A DNA stretch of 64,000 nucleotides from Apteryx mantelli (GCF_036417845.1 NC_089983.1:26099297-26163296), one strand, 5' to 3'. Counted from the first letter of the stretch, positions 1-12,885 are shown. The notes: a model not told the origin generated them from the letters alone. Numbers and translations: made by a program.

Positions 1-1065
1 TGTTTACATGTCGCTTGTGGAAGTTGCGCTCTGTTGGAGCAGAGGACCAGGAAACTAAACTGCTATCGTGTTTCACATATATTGCAGCACAACAATTTTA
101 TGAGCAAAAATATGCAAAAAGAAACTGTACTTTCCCCCTTGGAAACAAAGACTGGAGTTGGGTGATCAAACTGGGAATTGTTTCAAGCAGAAGGTCAAGA
201 GACGCAGACAGAGGGCCATTCAGCTACAGGACTCTGAAAAGGAGAAGAGTGTTCATGGAAGTAAAAAACAATTTGCTGAAGTCTGGAATCAATACTAGAG
301 TACAAATCAAGATAAAATGTGCATGTATGTAGTATCTCATTGTAATACTGTGAACACTGCTGTCTTACAGTCATGTGTGAACAGAACCTGTTATGGCGGT
401 ACATTGACTCTGTGTAATATATATTGTATGAACTTTAATCTGTTGAGCTGTATTCACCAGAAAATTAAGGTGAATCTCTTAGGTAAAAGATGTTCAGTAA
501 CATGTTAAATGTAGCTAGTTCATGGAATGTTTCCTCATGTACGTCGGGAGAAAATGGTGACCTTTTCGGTTGTAAGGTGAAACTGTCTGTGCCAGTTAGT
601 TAACATGTAAATCTGGAGCACTGATGAGAAGGGGAGCGTTCGAGGTATTCAGCAGAAGCAGGACACGTGTGTATGTTCTTAGTTGCTGAGTATGCAGTTA
701 GGCAGACAGATTAGGAGAGAAAAAATGGAAATGGCATGTCTTAAGAAAGGGAGTAATACACTTCAGTATGTTGCCTTTTTGAAATACAGTTCGTTTGTGA
801 TAAATGATCGTAAAGTAATACATGCAAAGGAAGACACTTTAAATTTGGACTTCTAAAGCCACACGACTATGAAAGGAAGAGGAACAGAACTTAAAACACA
901 GGCTGAACAGAAAGTAACATTTTTATCAGATGCTTGAAGTTTGAGCTTTTTATAAAATATTAGTCTAGTTCTGTGGATATTTTTCTGCTTAACATTTATT
1001 TTGTATGTGATTTTTTTTCTACTTATTTTTCTGTCCTATGCCAAATAAATTTTACTTTTATTTAA
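1..1065 (+). other. Candidate 3' UTR end of an upstream plus-strand gene (WIPF1 expected)
   Basis: No coding exon is visible. A canonical AATAAA lies at 1044-1049, preceded by a T-rich stretch and followed by a GT-rich stretch (around 1063-1075), the arrangement of a polyadenylation site read on the plus strand. In human gene order the gene upstream of GPR155 in the same orientation is WIPF1, so this could be its 3' UTR. That assignment rests on synteny only; no WIPF1 protein motif was found, and a chance AATAAA in AT-rich DNA is possible. Confidence 0.3.
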
Positions 1066-4000
1066 TTGGTGGTGCAGACTGTTACACTGAAAACAGCCAC
1101 GGTTGCTTGCTCGGCAGAAACAGATTTCAGCTTCAGGAGGAGTTCAACAATGACGCTGGTGGGAATGGGGGACGGCCGCTCCTCCCCTGCCACACACCAA
1201 TCCTTGGCAGCGCAGTGGAAAGATGCGAAGAACTTCAGGCTTCTTCTATGTGGTGATGGTGAGACACTCATAGATAGAGAAGTGATGAGTTTAGTTTAGG
1301 ATAAAGAATGTTAGAAAAAACTTGATCAGTGATACTACACTTACAGACGGTGATTTTTCTCATAGTTCTTTGATGAGCAGAGTCTGTAGGCAGTGGTTCT
1401 TAACAAGGCAAGCTAGATATTTGCAATGGGGAGATGACATGGAAAATATATCTCAGTGCAGATTTTTGTTCATCTTATCTCTGCTCACTAGACAGAAGGC
1501 TTCCAGAGAATATTATATATTTTCAAACAAATGAAACCCTCCTTTTGCCTTCAGAACCCTGATCTTGATCTTGGATGTTAAACTTTTGCAATAATTTGGT
1601 CCAGGTTCAACATAGAAAGACCTTTTGATGAAAGCCCAGAGAGGGCTCAAATTCAGGTTGTTCTTTCAGTCTCTCCTCAGAAATAAGAAAGGTCAATTAA
1701 AACCCTCAGGACAGTTCATAATATCTCCAAAATAGACACATCTATCTTGCAAAGACTTGAGCAACAGGTTTGTCTTTACACAGGTGGTGGATCCTCTGAT
1801 GCCAGTGGAGGCTGCTTGTTGCTACTTCCATTTTACAGACTGACTGGGGAGGAGACCTCCACTTCTCCAAAAGGCCACAGGCAGCTGTGGCTCAGGTGCA
1901 ACCTGTAAACCCCTCAGCCCTGGTGCTGGTGCTGCAGAAATAGGAAGAAGCAGGTAGGATGTAGGGAGATGTGAAGGAGCAAGCTCAGCAGATTGATTCA
2001 CCTGCTGGCCTTTGCAGTGCTTAGTAGCCTTAAACCAGGACTCTGAGGTATGACTTTAATGATTTCTCAGTAGGCCTCCTTCTTTGGGATTTTATTAAAG
2101 GAAATATGGTGCTTTGGTTTTTCAAGAAGTTAAGTGACTTGCTTGACTTTGGGAGAAAGGAACTGGACTAAGCCTTGTGTGACCACAGCATAGTCCTTCC
2201 TCTGTTTAACTCAAGGCAGTATCTTTTCTTTAAAAAAGGGGGAGGGGAGAAGAATTTTACAATACTTTGGGTTTTCTTTTTTTCTAACTGTTCTCTGGAG
2301 TTGTGGGAAGGCTCGTGCATTGCAAGCGGCACACATGAAAATGCCAAACTCCTTCAATTATGGTTCAGCAACTTCCAGTGACCTCCCTGCCATGCATGCA
2401 CAGGCTGCTCCCTTCTGCCCTCTAGCTACTCTGACTCCATTTTGCATTGAAAATAGTAAGCTGGTCCTAGCCAATTCTCAGTTTGTGGGGCTAAATATTG
2501 GCCCAGATATGTCTGCAGGACAATTAATGTATTGTGTGGGTTAACTATCGAGTTAGAATAAGAACCTTTTAGGATTTGTTTTTTCTCTGGCTAATAGCAA
2601 TCATACCCAGCAAGTCTTAACAGCTGCTTCTGCTATCTTTGATTCTCTCAAAATTACTCAAATATGTAACATGATGAGAGGTTGATTTTATGACGTTTCA
2701 TTTCTCCCAGAGCTCATACAGACTTTCTCTTATACATAATGAAACTATTTATTTTACACTTACAAAACAGCTTGTCCGTTTGACTTGTCAAATAGGACTC
2801 TATAATCCTCCTAAAAAGTTCATACTTACTCTTCCAGGTTGTGAGGGTCTGGAATATACAGTGTCTTGGCAGCTTTAAAATCAAGTTCTCTCTTTTTTTT
2901 TTTTTTTTTAAATTATCTCTCCCCATGTGCATTAATTGCTATCTGGAAACAGAGTCATGCTTGGGCTCCACTCCCCCTTTTGAATACATCATGATAAAAA
3001 TTTTGCAGACCAAATTAGGGCCTCATAATCTTTTCTGTAACCTGTTGTTTATTATGTTTTGTGGTATCTGGGTTGCTTGTCCTGTGCATGTTTACACAAA
3101 TAAAAACTACTAATCAAAAACTTTGGCAAAGCATAAAAGCAAGCAGACTGCTGCTGTGTCTCCACACTGGAGATACTGCAGTGGTGCTGGGAGTAAAAAG
3201 CAATACAATTATTTCCATCACTAATGTGAGCCTCTGAACACATGGAAGGTTAAATCTTTTGACTGATTTACAGGTCCTGTAAAGACACCCTTGTGGGCAA
3301 AATGGTTGTTTCACATTCTAGGGTGATGTAGCAGTTCCTTGGTACTTGCCTTTACCAATAATAACTTGTCTTTGCAGTAAGTGCTGAAGGCATTGCTGTA
3401 GGAGTGTATTGACTCTGTCATAAGTTTCAGCAGGGTGTTTATCTGTCACCTCTCCTCCATTGCCTGTCCTGTCCTTAGGAAATCTCCTAATAAAGGCTTC
3501 ATTAGTTGGATCCTTTGCATCCTGGCAGCAAAAGTGTCTTCTTGTCCCATATGAGACCCATGGCAGACAGCCCTTTCATCGCTTCTTAAATGAGGCAAAA
3601 CTGCTTATTGTTGGTCTTGCAGCCCCCAAAGGCTGTACAGTGGTGCTTAATGGAAAGGCAGCTGCCTTGGCTCTGTTAAACCTTCAGTTGCAATAGTCAG
3701 AACTTTCTGGGAAAGGATCTGTAACATACCGCACCTGGATTTTTATTTTTATTTTTTTTTTTAAGAATCCTGCTGATTTCTTCTATTTTTTCATGGCTGA
3801 TGGAAACATGTATTTAAATGTTTAAACTTTGCTACCTAAGGATGTTAATTTAAATGGAATTAGAACATAATCTTTTGAAACATTCTTATGATACTGTGTA
3901 TTTTTCAGCATCACCAATCAGGCTCTTAACTTGTCCAAAAATTTCAACACAAATACAGGTATAAAAATAATCTTGAGTAAAGGATGACACAAAAATACTT

Positions 4001-4479
4001 TAATTTGAAAATGTATAGTATTAGCAGCAGCTGCCCAATTTATTCTCTGTATGTCCAATATCAATCTGTCTATTGAATAAAAAGAGCAATTTAGATAAAC
4101 AGTCTCTACTTCAATCTTAAAATGTTAAAATATTTGTGGCTTGAAATACAGCTTCCACAGAAACTACATTAAAAATATAAAACAAAAATCCATCACAGAT
4201 GCTGTCTGTATGATATCATCAAGCCTCCTAGTCTATTACAGTAGGCTGCTTTTTAATTTTCATAAACTTCTGGGTTTTGTCATTCACTTTTTCTTCCCCA
4301 AATTAAAAAAAAAAAAAAGTTATTTCTTCAAGAATACTGGTGGGTTTTTTTAGTCTACATAAATACTTTTCTTATTTTGAATATGGAACTGTTCTTCTTA
4401 CTTCTTCTTCTTTTTTTTTTTTTTTTTTGGCTAGAATATAGTGAATTTAAAAAAAAAAAAAAAACTCCTTCTAAGAAGT

Positions 4480-4960
4480 TCTAAGATAAGGGTGGACACA
4501 GGGCCGAGGGAAAAGGGGCTGCTTGTTGTTGTTCCTCTTTTCTCTCGCCAAAACAAGAACTGTTGATACCTCCCTGTATCCAGAGCAGGCTTTTATCACT
4601 GCCGCATTCGGGTTTCAGAACTGTTCTTGCCAAAGGCGGCAGCTCTGCCGACGTTTTGCACTTGCTTGTGTGTAAAACTGCTCGACCCCAAGCTTGTGTG
4701 ACCATTGCGGGTTGTTAGTGCATAACCACTTTGCTTCTCAGGGCAGGGGGAGCAGGGCGAGGTGAGGAAGTGCCGAGGCTTGAGGAACAGCCGCTACATT
4801 AATAACGCAGGTATTAATGCATACCTGCATTAACAGGGGAGCCGGCGTCCCGGGCGAAGCCTGACTTTCCTTGCGGCGTTTGTCAGAGCCCGCCAGCGTT
4901 TGCTGGGCTGCCCCAAGCCCTGCCTTGCCGCCCAGTGCTGAATCCTTGTGTTGACGTTTT
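4480..4960. other. CpG-enriched patch in intergenic DNA
   Basis: This 480-bp patch holds roughly twenty CpG dinucleotides by eye, far more than the AT-rich DNA on either side. It includes the inverted repeat at 4807-4828. No consistent exon structure was seen on either strand. It could be a distal regulatory element, an unannotated promoter or a relic of a GC-rich insertion. Confidence 0.35.
4807..4828. repeat. Small perfect inverted repeat
   Basis: Eight-base arms GCAGGTAT and ATACCTGC flank a 6-base spacer (4815-4820). It sits inside the CpG-enriched patch. The arms are short enough to arise by chance. Confidence 0.5.
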
Positions 4961-5934
4961 TTCTCCTTGTTTAAAATAGAAGCTTTCACTTCTTCTATTT
5001 GGCCAGTAACTTGAGTTACTTAAGAAAACCAGGAACCTTTGTTTGAAAATACACAGATACATCCTGTTTGTTGCCTTTCAATGTACAGTTTAAGCCCTCA
5101 GTTGTGGCTGCAGGACTGAATGGTGATTTGAATGCCTATAAAATTTATTTTTTCTGTGTTTAGTCCAAATTATTGCTGATTTAAAAATAAAAATCAAGCT
5201 GTGTGCTCTAAGAAAATTACTGCATATCCACTATGCCAGGACCTTCATTCCTCTGTCTCGTACAGCACACCAGGTAGCAGATGGGAAAACTGTAAATCCA
5301 TTTTCTTAATAAACATTAGCTGCAAACATTTCTAATGTAAGTCTAAGTACAAGCAGGCATCATAAAATGAGAAACCTGTATATGTCTGGTTTCATTTTTA
5401 ACTAAACAGGGAAAAGCCCCAAGCACACAGACATCTGATGCTTCAGCGGGTGGGAAAAAGTATGATGTGTATCTCCAGCCTATGAATTTCTTTCGTGATG
5501 ACAAATACCCTGTCTCTGGTACAAGAGGTGCTTTGTGCCCCATAAGTTGTCTAAACTCGGTAGCCTAAGGAATCAGAGGCTCAATATATTATGAAAGAGC
5601 ATGCTATACAATAAAATAACAAGGATGTTCAAATACAGTAGCTCAGCTCTTGCTGTCTGTTACACTGGTGTGCTTTCACTGTAACAATTTGGATTTTCAG
5701 TAGTAGTTTAGCTTTGTCTTCTAGCTTTGTCTTTTCCTCACTGACATTTTTAATAACTTAAAATTATTCTCTGTAATTATCACCTGGGAATTTTATTTTA
5801 AATATTTATTTCAAAAGCTTTTATTTTTTTTTAACTGGCTTTTATTTTTCCCTCTATTTTTGTAAAGGAATTGTTCTATTTTTACAAAAACCCCTAGCTT
5901 CCAAAGCAAAACATAATTAAGAACCCAAATGGCC

Positions 5935-6080
5935 CAGTTCACCAAGGCATGTTGAAGGAGACGGCTGAAGCCCCGGCCTCGCTGCACTCGGCGGCATTGC
6001 TCGGCGCCTGCGGCCGGGTGAAGCCCTGGGCCCCAGCAGTGGGTGCGGACGTGGGGCTGCACACGCTGACTCAGTGGCTG
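5935..6080. other. Short CpG-enriched patch with AP-1/NF-E2-like core
   Basis: A run of about 145 bp with many CpGs stands out from AT-rich flanks. At 6065-6073 the sequence GCTGACTCA reads TGAGTCAGC on the minus strand, the core shared by AP-1, NF-E2 and antioxidant-response elements. Single sites of this length are common by chance, so a regulatory role is only a possibility. Confidence 0.25.
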
Positions 6081-8213
6081 GAGCCTGCTTCCTCCTGCTT
6101 AGGCTCATTTCAAAAACATCTTCGTTAACTATATTGACTGCTCAGCAATTTGAAGATGGCATTTTCAAGGAGGGCACTAGATGGCACTTTTGACTTCTTT
6201 AACCTAATTTTTTACTTTCTAGCCAGGAGAGATTATCTTTAATGTCAATGTCAAAACCTTGGGATCTCATCAGCTGGAAATTTCTTACTACTCTTTTGTT
6301 GCTTGTATGATAACCAGTTCACAAGTTGTATTTAACTGTAAAAATTGTGATTGTATTTTTTTTTTTTTTGTTAAAAGCGTATCTGAAAATGTGTAGTTTA
6401 TTATTATTATTTTAGGAACACTGTATACCTTTTGATTGTTGGTACAGTAGCTTGTTTAGTCTTAAACACACATGGCTTGATCCATGACTCAATTGCACAA
6501 CTCTTAGGCAAGTAAAATTCCAGTATTGGCATAAAAATGATGCAACAGAATAGCATGTATGACTCCACTCTGTTTCAGCACAACCTGAAAGCAGTGTGCT
6601 ATTAGAACCAAACAAATTAAGTCTATAACTGCAGCTGGAGCAGAAGGTAAGTATTAAAATGGATACATTTATTGTAAATGTCAAATGGAAATAGCAGGTG
6701 GTTGTGAGAAAGTCACTCTGACAGTATTAGTCTTAAAAGCATTATTTACTTAAATATTTATCAGATGAAATATTCATTTCTATTGCAAATCAAGGAAATA
6801 GAAAACATAGTCAATTTGAAGTCTCTGGCAATCCACATGAGATTAAAATATTTCCCATAAATTTAAATGAAGTGCCAAACTGCTAAACATAATCAGGAAA
6901 AGGTATAAGGAAGAAACAATGTCAGGGAAGAATCTGTAGAGGAAAACAGATTAAGTGTGAGGGAGAAGCGTTATGAAAGTATATGTACAATAGCTTTATG
7001 CTGAAGAATTCGGGAAGAAGAAGGTATATTAGTATGTGACAGAGTAACAGAAAAGATGAAATGTTATAGCAGGATGAAATGAAAAAGAAACAAATGAACA
7101 AAAATCCACTGGGGCTCCTGCCAAAGGAGACAATACAGTGCAATCAATACATCTTTGGGTAATATTTAAACTGTGTTTATAAAGGTAGTAAATAATGGTT
7201 TGAAAAATAGTGTAATATAGCATGATCGCAAATGGAAATGTAGTAAGTGAAGAAGGCTTTACAAAGATTTGGGTCATATTCTGAAAATATAAAGTTCCTG
7301 ATTTCTGATGCCAAAATGGTTTGGGTTTTTTTTTTTTTTCCACTGGTAAATTGGTTACTGACTGTAAGAATAACCGACGGGTTCAACCGACCTTGGGTCA
7401 GAAACTGCTTATCAGCGCAGCTTTCCTTAACATAGTGTTCCTGAGCAAAGACACACTTAGTAGCATGTGTTCACTACTGATAACTGTTCCCATTTTGTCT
7501 TTTGGAGGCATCAGGCTGAATTTGATTAGTCTCATGGCAACCAAGCAGTGAGAGTACTGAGAAGAAGCAAGGAATGGGCTGCAGATGTCAAAATGAACAA
7601 ATAGGCCTTCTCAAAAGGAGCCTTAACTCTTAGGTCCTGTTCTTAATAATTTCACCACGTACCATCAGTCATGTGAGTAATGTGAAAAATATAAAAATAT
7701 TATATAATAGCTAGTGTCTATGTAAAGTGATAGGTAGATACATTTCTAGGCATAATATAAGGCAAATGGACAAGAATTGATAATCATTTCACAGGTTAAG
7801 CAATCAAAATCACTGCATTTAAAATTAGAGATTTCTTTGTTTTCTTTAACTTCTTTCATTTCTGTCCAGAGATTCATTTGGTAGTCTCTTCTTTTCAGTC
7901 TGACTTGTTAACTTGTTACCTCGTCTCTGAGTGCTTGTATTTCACTTCAACTAATCTTTTTGCTGAGCCAAGTAGCCTTCTGCAAGTTGATACACTATTA
8001 CCATGATCAAACCTATACATTTAGGAAGACTTTGCAACATTGTTTTGTTTCCCCTGAAAACTATTTAAGAAAAAAAATCTCATACTGCTGACATCAGTAA
8101 GGGCTATGTTACTGACGGCAGTGGAATCTGATTTGAATTCCCCCCCCCGCCCTTAGTGAGGAGCGTTTACTCTGTATGCTTATAAGAAGGCTAGTCCATT
8201 TCTGCAGACCCAA

Positions 8214-8222
8214 ATATATAGC

Positions 8223-8253
<31 letters not shown>

Positions 8254-8272
8254 ATATTGCAAATATATATAA
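8214..8272. repeat. TA-rich microsatellite
   Basis: Interrupted runs of alternating T and A are visible, the longest being about twenty bases. This is simple sequence repeat with no coding potential. Confidence 0.85.
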
Positions 8273-10510
8273 ATACTGCTGAAGTTTTAGTTTGACATTC
8301 TGCAAGCAAGAATATTAGCTCTATGTATTTTCTTCTGACAGTCACAATACTGTGAAGGCTACGGTTCTGCCTACAGCTATCTGACATGCTGGTAGCACAT
8401 CCACGTCTCGGGCGCAGAACAGATGGGCAATGAGTACAGTATAGTAAACATGCACTTTGCGAGACCAACTCTATCACACAGAGTATCTTACAGCAGATGA
8501 TTGATTTTTTGTACCAAAAACACCAATTAAGTTCTGGTAACCAACTTAGATGGTAATGGGTACTACTGCGAAACTGTAGATGAGGAGATAAATGTCTTTC
8601 TCAAGAAGGAAGATGTTTTACAAAAGACTTCCAAGGTAATCAAAGTGAACATAAACATGTTGGTAAGTTGTAAGCTCATGAGTAACTGAGCCGGCTAGGC
8701 ACTTTCCTGGCCTGGTTAGGTTGCTCTTAGGCCACAGATGCTGGATTTTTAAAGGTGTTTAAAGCCTCCAAAGTCTGGGAATTTCTCCTTTCATGGGATC
8801 ATTCGGCACTTTCCTTTTGACACCCTATGCAGAGAAGAAGACATCCACAGGTCTGTTGCTGTCTCTATGGGTGGATCTGCTCAGGTTGCCCAAGCTGCTT
8901 AACTACTGCACCAAAGGCATCTGTGTTCTAAGTTATCACTTATTTTGCAGTAACGGGGCGAGTAACCAAGCGATTGGGCACATCCAGATACAGATAAGTG
9001 CTGCAGACTGTTGTTTTCTAATGACTGTTCTCTTGTAGCTGCGTGTAGGATGTTCAGAAACAAAGTTTCTGAACCCTGAACTAAAGTTTTAGATAGCCAG
9101 ACCTAGATATGCATTTTCAGATTTAGTCTGCTTAGTAAAGTTAACAAAGACTGAGCGTATATCCTTGCCTGTGCATTATATTTTTTATTTTTTGTTAAGC
9201 AACAAACAGTTCAAGGACAATATTTTTTCCAGTACTAAAGTTACAAGGCCACATTGTCTGAAGACATCATTTTAATTTTCACATAAAATTTGGCTTGCTG
9301 TCAGTAACCAAGGAGCATTGAGTAAGTATTTTCTCTGTAATTGAATATAAGCAGATTACACAAACAATGGGTGGAAAGAAAAGCACTTCTTATAATTACT
9401 ATGTTGATAAGATATTTAAATTTTCCATGTTGTTGAAAACCAGGTGCATAGCTGCCTGGAAATCACATTGATATTATACTTGTTTCCAGATGTTTCATCC
9501 TGATCCTTTTGCATTTACCAAGATCTGATATCTGCTCATCCTCTGTATCCTCATTTGAATCTGTTCTTGGAAAAGTCACTTCTTAGTAAAATGCTAGCCA
9601 GAGGTTATTCTGAGAGTCATTGGTACTGCATTTTCAATTGATATTGCTGCTTTGAAGCTCACCTGATGCTTCCTACTGTAAGTCATTGTTATCTTTTACT
9701 TATCACTTATGCCTTAACAATTTGGCTACACTTTCCATGCTAGCTTGCTGACTCTTTCTAGAAAAACACCATTCATGTTCAGTTGTTTTCAGAGATGAAC
9801 TGGCAAAATACGCTTGCCTACAGAAAACTCTTGAGGGCTCTTCAGAAGATTCCAGCATTTCAGTCTTTGACATGAGCACTTGGAATTCACCAGTAAAGTA
9901 GCCTTTGCATCAAGTACAAAGATACACTTGTGATCTCCTGAAAATCCGCACAAACAGGCTCATCTGTTCAACTTTGAAAATAGGTTTGCATGTGGTCACC
10001 GCAAGATCTTAAGATCTAAATGCTCTGAAGTCTGTCCTCATTGAGAGGATCAAGCTTCTTGCAGCCCTTCACTTATAAACATTTTAAAAGGGAAAAAAAA
10101 GTAGACTTCATTGTAAACCCAGGGAGCTGAAACAAAAAGACTCAACCCAAAACAAAGCCACATTCAAGGCCAGTGTAGAGCATGTAGCTCAGAGGAAAAA
10201 GTCTAGAGAGCTTTGATTAAGTATTGGCTGGGCAAGGGGCTTGTTGAACAGTGAGAAGATACTATCCTTTGCTGCTCTGGGAATATGCAGAAGCATCCTA
10301 CGTATTCCATATGGCATAAGAAAGAATTGACTCCAACATTGAGTTATCATTCTAATTATCCAACTCAAAAGATGCTGACAAGCTGTTCCCAAAGGTTCCC
10401 AGCTCAGTGGAGAACTGGTCCTTCTCCGTGTTTCCCAAAACAGAAAGCAAGACTGGGGACAAGTGCACTTTCCTGCCTGGGAGTGTGTAAGTGATCTCGG
10501 GGATGGAAGA

Positions 10511-10534
10511 GTGTGTGTGTGTGTGTGTGTGTGT
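10511..10534. repeat. (GT)n microsatellite
   Basis: About twelve uninterrupted GT units are followed by a short TA run. It is an intergenic simple repeat upstream of the GPR155 promoter island. Confidence 0.9.
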
Positions 10535-12411
10535 ATATAAAAATAATACAGTAATTGCTCATGATGTGGAGAAGACTCAGGCTGTGGGTTGCTGGATATC
10601 AACACCAATCAATGAGTGGCTTCTTTAGCCAAACCTGTGCTTCTGTAAAATTAATTCTTATCAAGATTTCTTACTACAGTCTGGTATACATTCCTTGCTG
10701 CCTCCCAGATTATATCCCTCTAAGGCATGTAATTTCTATAGGGAAGAGCTGCTAGGCAAAAAGCCAAAAATACTGAAAGATCCCATTATATTTTGTGCTT
10801 CCAAAAACAAAGCCAAACCAGTTTCAAAGCGGTGTTTGTGAGGCGCTGGATACACACAATTTAACACTGAATAAACTAACAAGTGTCTTCCTTATTATGT
10901 TCACACCAAGGTCTCACCCTAAAGTTATAGCAGGGGAGTGTTACACAATTGGTTTTACCACTTTGCAGTGAAAAATGTACATCTGTTGACATAGGCTTTG
11001 TATGGAAATAAACTGGTCATCTTTTGTTTGGGCTGCATTGGCCCAGCCGAGGGCATGGACTGGGGACAAGGATGGGAGGAGGCAGGCACTGGCTTCCCAA
11101 TCAGCACCGCTGCTAATTGTCAATCTGCAGCTATAGTATGGGTCTACTGTTATACTGCAACAATACTTAAATTCATTAGTCACATCAGCATATTTAAATT
11201 GAAATGAAAGCAGACAGACAATGTCAACAACACGGTCCCCTCTAAAAGTCTCCTACAGTCCTTTCTCCCTCATCTGCCTTGTTTATGGGATTTTCTTAAC
11301 CTTCACCAGGTCTCTTACACTTAATTCCCTTAAGTATTGTTTTTGGTTGTTACTACTGATATTGCTGTTCTTAATACATAGTATCCCATTTGTTTCTGGT
11401 AAGGTTCCTAAATGTATTTTGACAGCAGACCTTGTCATCTGAAGTACTGTGGGGGAATTTATTATTAGGAGATGAATATTCAACACAGCAGTTGTCAATC
11501 ACACATCAGTCCTCAATATTTTTTGGTTCAGACAGTTCCCTCCTCTTTACAGAACTTTCAGATAAGACAAAAACAAAAGGAGAAGAGGAATGCTGCTTTT
11601 TTTTGCTTTAAGTTTCTAGTTCGGAGGAGGTTTGGGGGCAGAAGAGAAATTACTGAGCGTGCAGACCTGGGTGGCGTTACCCTCTGCCTGTAAGGTGCCT
11701 TCGTGCCGAAGAGGATGTCTGCTGCCACAGGGGTCTGCCACGCTCAACAAGTGCCAGCGGCTGTGCTGGGCTGTATAGCAATGGAGGGAAGTATAAAGGA
11801 AGACAGAATTTTATACTTGCCCTCTTTGAGGCAGAAATATCTGGCTTAGTTCCCAGAAAAGGGGCAGCTCAAACCGTCTCCTGAGTCACATTAAAAAGGG
11901 GAAGCCATGAAAAAGCTTGATCCTCCTTTTCGGCAAGAACATCTTTGTGTGTCACCAACTTTTAATATTTACAGGGGAAACAGCTAATAGTCTGCCAGCC
12001 CTGGGGTGCTGATGCCATGTGGAAAAGCAGCTTGTTTTATTTTTGTCCAAAAGCCCGAAATAAGCAGTGGAAAACTCAGAAAACACGCTAACTTCTGGGA
12101 GTGCCGAAAGGGGGGTCAGGACGCCCGGTTTCTGGGCTGCTGGCCTGCGTGACAGCGCGGAGCGCCCGGAAAAGAGGGGTCGGCGCTGCCCCGGCCGGGG
12201 CCGCATCTCGGGCGAGCCCCGCCGCGGTGCCGGCGCCGTGAGCGAGCGGGGCGGCCCGCTCGGGCGGGAGGCCGCCGCCGGGCCCCGGCCCCCTCGCCCG
12301 GCGGCTGCGCGGGGCCCGGGGGAGCGGGAAGGCGGCTGCCGGGCGCGAGCGCGGCCACGGCGCCTCCCGCCGCGCCGCAGAAGGCCGAGCGAGAGGCCGC
12401 CCCGCCCCGCC

Positions 12412-12423
12412 GCCGCCATCTTG
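12412..12423 (-). promoter_or_regulatory. TISU/YY1-type motif on the minus strand
   Basis: Read on the minus strand this is CAAGATGGCGGC, an exact match to the TISU consensus (SAASATGGCGGC), which doubles as a YY1 site. Such motifs usually lie just downstream of a transcription start and contain the start codon of an mRNA with a very short 5' UTR. Its orientation is opposite to GPR155, so it may mark divergent transcription or serve simply as a YY1 site. The minus-strand frame opened by this ATG (12419) runs 155 codons to 11952 but has no recognisable domain. Confidence 0.45.
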
Positions 12424-12803
12424 CGGACCGCGCTGCCGCCCCGCGGCGGCCGGGGAGGCGCTGCCGGCGGAGCCGCCCTGCCCCGGGCGCCCTCTGCGGG
12501 CGCCGCCGCGGGAGGCCGGGCCAGGCCAGGCCGGGCCGGGGGAGGCGGGGGCGCAGCCGCGGGGCGGGCCGGGCCTCCCGGTGCCGGCGAGGTTGCTTTG
12601 CCCTGGGCCGAGCAGGAGCCGCTGCTCTGCGGGCGCCGGCGCGGGGACGGCGCGGACGGTGGAGCAGGTAATGGGGACGGTGCCGGCCCCCGCCGCCGCG
12701 GGCCAGCGCTCTTGTCGGGCACCTGCCGCAGGCGGCGGCGCGGCTGCTGCGTGTGCGCCGGGCCCGGGACAGGTGCCGCGGCCGGGCGGGCCGGGACCGG
12801 GGC

Positions 12804-12885
12804 AGGACAGGACAGGGCCGGGGCCGGGGCCGGGGCAGGACAGGACAGGACAGGACAGGGCCGGGGCCGGGGCCGGGGCCGGGGC
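12804..12885 (+). repeat. Composite GGGGCC and AGGAC tandem repeat
   Basis: Two successive blocks share one design: AGGAC pentamers followed by GGGGCC hexamers. Block one has AGGAC from about 12804 and GGGGCC-type units at 12815-12836. Block two has four AGGAC units at 12837-12856 and about four and a half GGGGCC-type units at 12858-12885. It lies just upstream of the candidate splice donor after 12949. G-runs on the plus strand could form G-quadruplexes. Copy number may be polymorphic. Confidence 0.85.

Larger units (their letters stand above)
1066..12066. other. Intergenic region upstream of the GPR155 promoter island
   Basis: No convincing coding exon or RNA gene was recognised. Open frames are short, AT-rich and lack recognisable domains. 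The stretch contains homopolymer tracts (T at 2893-2909, T at about 4411-4428, A at about 4449-4464), a TA microsatellite near 8214-8272, a GT microsatellite at 10511-10534, CpG-richer patches at 4480-4960 and 5935-6080, and a small perfect inverted repeat at 4807-4828. Distal enhancers cannot be excluded by reading alone. Confidence 0.6.

Noticed and set aside
8109-8477. Minus-strand open frame of 122 codons over the TA repeat
   Set aside because: Part of the predicted protein is translated TA repeat and there is no splice or homology support.
10189-10608. Minus-strand open frame of 139 codons over the GT microsatellite
   Set aside because: The frame includes a His-Thr repeat translated from the microsatellite and has no domain.
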